Part shown: positions 61,650 through 64,000 of the stretch, piece after piece
Layout: every line of letters starts with the position of its first letter
Position numbering within the stretch: position 1 is the stretch's first letter
DNA from: Hirschia sp964342355
GTDB lineage: Bacteria > Pseudomonadota > Alphaproteobacteria > Caulobacterales > Hyphomonadaceae
Reading direction: 5' to 3'
DNA length: 64,000 nt
Assembly: GCA_964342355.1 (NCBI GenBank)
Contig: CAYFFG010000001.1
Span: 62,001 to 126,000, forward strand
Translations under genes and position numbers: made by a program
Notes under the pieces: generated by a model
The model's database searches: none
Seen by the model: the letters and a program-made list of their open reading frames with translations, nothing else
Told to the model about the DNA's origin: nothing

Positions 61650-62647
61650 TGGTGATTGATCAGTCCATTATGATCTACATCATTGCTGGGTTGGCGTTTG
61701 TCAGCGTGGTTGGAATTGGCTTTGCGTTTTCTGGAAACGGCTCCAGCGCAGCGCAGCAAAAACGCTTGAAACAGGTCGCGGCTGGACCGGTCACAACTGG
61801 AAAGCGGCAGGGCGTTGATACTGCGGCGGCGCGGCGCAAACAGATGGCAGACTCCATGAAGTCGCTACGAGAGCGCGAAGCGAAACGTCGGAAAGACATC
61901 AATACACGTAGCCTGCAGGACAGGCTAAACCAGGCAAATTTACAAGTTACGCCGTCAACGTTCTGGATATTGTCTGCTGTTGTTGGGTTAGCTGCGGCTG
62001 CCACCGCCTTCCTCGCTGGTCTTCCTTACCTGGTCGTTGCCGGTATCGGGTTTGCAACAGGTGTTGGTCTGCCGCGTTGGGCGGTTGGCTTCGCCATAGG
62101 CTTGCGCCAGAAGAAGTTTTCAAGTCAGTTTGCTGACGGTATCGACATCATTGTGCGTGGTGTGAAGTCCGGTCTGCCACTTATCGAATGTCTGCGCATC
62201 ATCGCCCGTGAATCGCCTGCGCCGCTTAATGGCGAATTCGCGCGTGTCATCGACAATATCCAGATGGGAACGACAGTCGAAAAAGCGCTTGAGAAACTGT
62301 ACAAACGCATGCCGCTGCCGGAAGTGAACTTTTTCGCCATCGTTATCACCATTCAGCAACAGGCGGGGGGTAACCTGTCTGAAGCGCTGGGCAACTTATC
62401 TGCTGTGTTGCGCTCGCGCAAAATGTTGAAAGAGAAAATCAAGGCGCTGTCCGCGGAAGCAAAAGCGTCCGCCATGATTATTGGGTCATTGCCCATTATT
62501 GTGATGGTCTTGGTCTATATGACGACGCCTGAATATATCATGGAATTGTTCACCAGTCCTAAGGGGCATTTCATTTTGCTGATCGCAGGCGGCCTGATGA
62601 GTGTCGGCATTTTTGTCATGAATAAAATGATGAATTTCGATCACTAG
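61649..62647 (+). CDS. tadB: Inner-membrane pilus protein TadB
   Basis: 332 residues, GspF/T2SSF fold: KFSSQFADGIDIIVRGVKSG and QQQAGGNLSEALGNLSAVLR are typical. Two C-terminal transmembrane helices plus one near the start and one in the middle. Overlaps the cpaF stop by one base. Confidence 0.94.
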   Translation: MVIDQSIMIYIIAGLAFVSVVGIGFAFSGNGSSAAQQKRLKQVAAGPVTTGKRQGVDTAAARRKQMADSMKSLREREAKRRKDINTRSLQDRLNQANLQVTPSTFWILSAVVGLAAAATAFLAGLPYLVVAGIGFATGVGLPRWAVGFAIGLRQKKFSSQFADGIDIIVRGVKSGLPLIECLRIIARESPAPLNGEFARVIDNIQMGTTVEKALEKLYKRMPLPEVNFFAIVITIQQQAGGNLSEALGNLSAVLRSRKMLKEKIKALSAEAKASAMIIGSLPIIVMVLVYMTTPEYIMELFTSPKGHFILLIAGGLMSVGIFVMNKMMNFDH

Positions 62648-62661
62648 GAGAGGGAAGGGAC

Positions 62662-63672
62662 ATGGACAAAATTGTTGAACTGTTTACCGACCCGAGCTTC
62701 CTGGCCGCACTGCTTGCGGGTATAGCAAGTTTTGCAACGATCGTGACATTGGCTGCGCCTGCTTTCCAAGGCAACAAACTGGAAACTCGCCTCAAATCGG
62801 TTTCCAATAGACGTGAAGAACTGCGCAGAAAAAACCGCGAGCAATTAGAGCGTTCTGACTCCAAGCGCGGTCTGCGCCGCCAAGATGACTCTATGATGAA
62901 GAATGTCGTGGAGAAGCTTGATCTGCAAAAATCGCTGCGGGATGACAATCTGGAGAAAACGCTAATCCAGGCGGGGTTACGCGGTCCCAAGCCTGTTTCC
63001 GCCTTCTATTTTGCCCGGTTCAGCCTGCCTTTTATTTTTGCGCTCGCAACGTTTGTCTACATCTGGTTTGTGAATGATTTCGGTCTGACATTTCAGCTCA
63101 AGGTCGGTTCGATTGTTTTCGCACTGGCTGTGGGATATTACGCGCCAAACATCTATCTGAAAAACCTGGTTGAGAAGCGCAAAGCATCCATCATGAAGGC
63201 TTTCCCCGACAGTCTCGACATGATGCTGATTTGTGTTGAGTCAGGGATGTCGATCGAACAGGCTTTTGGAAAAGTAGGCGATGAAATCGGTATAGCCTCG
63301 CCTGAACTGGCGGAAGAATTAGGTCTCACAACAGCAGAATTATCCTATCTGCAAGAGCGCCGTATGGCATATGAAAACCTTGCTGAGCGGACGAACCACC
63401 CTGGTGTGAAAGGGGTGACCACTGCGCTATTGCAGGCCGAAAAATACGGTACGCCAATGGGCGCAGCTCTTAGAACTATGGCGAAAGAGAACCGCGAACT
63501 TCGTGTGACCAACGCAGAGAAAAAGGCTGCGGCGCTTCCGGCGAAACTGACAGTGCCAATGATCCTGTTTTTCTTACCGGTATTGTTCCTGGTGATCCTT
63601 GGTCCCGCATACATCAAAATCACATCAAAGGATGATGCGAGCGGCAAACCTGTTGTGGCGTCGGAGAAGTAG
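62662..63672 (+). CDS. tadC: Inner-membrane pilus protein TadC
   Basis: 336 residues, the partner of TadB. AFPDSLDMMLICVESGMSIEQAF and LLQAEKYGTPMGAALRTMA are conserved. Helices at about 12-30, 120-165 and 285-312. 14 bp after tadB with GGAAGG before ATG. Confidence 0.94.
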   Translation: MDKIVELFTDPSFLAALLAGIASFATIVTLAAPAFQGNKLETRLKSVSNRREELRRKNREQLERSDSKRGLRRQDDSMMKNVVEKLDLQKSLRDDNLEKTLIQAGLRGPKPVSAFYFARFSLPFIFALATFVYIWFVNDFGLTFQLKVGSIVFALAVGYYAPNIYLKNLVEKRKASIMKAFPDSLDMMLICVESGMSIEQAFGKVGDEIGIASPELAEELGLTTAELSYLQERRMAYENLAERTNHPGVKGVTTALLQAEKYGTPMGAALRTMAKENRELRVTNAEKKAAALPAKLTVPMILFFLPVLFLVILGPAYIKITSKDDASGKPVVASEK

Positions 63673-63685
63673 ACCAGAATTGGTG

Positions 63686-63716
63686 TCGACCGTTTTTGCA
63701 AAGCGGTCGATCTTCT
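63686..63716. terminator. Stem-loop between tadC and tadD
   Basis: TCGACCG / CGGTCGA (63686-63692 with 63704-63710) in the 60 bp between the converging genes, with a T-rich loop and TCTTC after. Weak on sequence, acceptable by position. Confidence 0.5.
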
Positions 63717-63731
63717 AACAACTATATTTTG

Positions 63732-64000
63732 CTAGTCGATAGATTGTGTTCTGCGTAGGACGCTGGTGTCGATGTCAGATCGCGCAGGCACAGATCCGGA
63801 CTTGCTAAGCCTGTTCCAATCCCTTGACTGAGGGGTCAGAAGCTTGCGGTAGTAATTGACACTGCGTTCGACAGCGGCAGGTGTTTGGTCAAAAGCGGCT
63901 ATTTCTTCGGCTTCGTCAAATTTCCCCTGAACGCCAAGGACCAGCACAATATTTTGACGTACGCGCGGGTCCATGCGCGCGTTTGTGTCGATCGCATCGC
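63732..64000 (-). CDS. tadD: TPR protein TadD, C-terminal part at window edge
   Basis: The open frame continues past position 64000, so the gene start is outside. The visible 89 or so residues carry DPRVRQNIVLVLGVQGKFDEA, a TPR helix pair, then AFDQTPAAVERSVNYYRKLL, matching the end of TadD-like pilus lipoproteins. It converges on tadC, an orientation seen in some Tad loci. Confidence 0.8.
   Translation of the reverse strand, partial: DAIDTNARMDPRVRQNIVLVLGVQGKFDEAEEIAAFDQTPAAVERSVNYYRKLLTPQSRDWNRLSKSGSVPARSDIDTSVLRRTQSID

Overview
The window reads as chromosomal DNA of a marine-type, stalked/dimorphic-lineage alphaproteobacterium (Caulobacterales/Maricaulales/Hyphomonadaceae-like). Four things point there: the ubiG / lysC-ptsP / prfA-prmC-DUF4167 neighbourhood, the carboxyspermidine route to spermidine with a type III ornithine/lysine decarboxylase, a complete Tad/Cpa pilus locus with Caulobacter-style gene order, and a TTAA-N7-TTAAC CtrA site in front of flagellar genes. 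The taxonomic placement is inference. The sequence is gene-dense, of intermediate GC by eye, and I see no rRNA, tRNA, CRISPR array, insertion sequence or prophage. It contains one 100-base N run, a scaffold gap inside the pilus locus.

Layout. 0.2-7.7 kb is housekeeping: a PpiC-type lipoprotein, argJ, mutT, an orphan Flp pilin, an NDUFAF5/BioC-type methyltransferase, comF, grxC, DUF1178, YaiI, DUF924 and ubiG. 7.8-21 kb holds lysC, ptsP, a RodZ-like membrane HTH protein, ispG, a CE15-like esterase, a GGDEF-EAL protein, prfA, a MOSC protein, prmC and DUF4167. 21-26.3 kb is a minus-strand polyamine operon: ornithine/lysine decarboxylase, carboxy(nor)spermidine dehydrogenase, a QEGLA-motif putative metallopeptidase and nspC. 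It is preceded by a structured leader resembling the alphaproteobacterial speF motif. 26.3-39.7 kb has a PstS-like protein, two GT4 glycosyltransferases, nrdA and nrdB on either side of a small envelope protein gene, a PMT-type mannosyltransferase, amn, an atypical SDR, ttcA and a TonB-C-like secreted protein. 39.7-42.5 kb has a block of four hairpins, then fliOP and flgB-flgC-fliE transcribed divergently around a CtrA site. 42.5-51.8 kb has bioA divergent from bioF-bioD, a thioesterase, a Cys-rich protein, a SnoaL-like protein, a CYP153-type P450, a tyrosine phosphatase and pabB-pabC. 51.8-64 kb is the Tad pilus locus: two TadE/G-type proteins and a secretin-N-like protein on one side; flp, cpaA (broken by the gap), cpaB, C, D, E, F, tadB and tadC on the other; and the end of tadD converging from the right edge.

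How it fits together. LysC starts the aspartate pathway, whose semialdehyde is the aminopropyl donor for the carboxyspermidine route encoded at 21-26 kb. NrdAB is under an apparent NrdR box pair. The flagellar and pilus loci look like CtrA-regulated surface structures of a dimorphic cell. Many converging gene pairs overlap at their stop codons, so transcription units are packed tightly.

The best candidates for something new are the QEGLA peptidase inside the polyamine operon together with its leader RNA, the roughly 365-residue acidic extension on CpaE, the four-hairpin block before fliP, the separate secretin-N-like protein beside the Tad locus, and the ATP-cone-less RNR pair split by an envelope gene.
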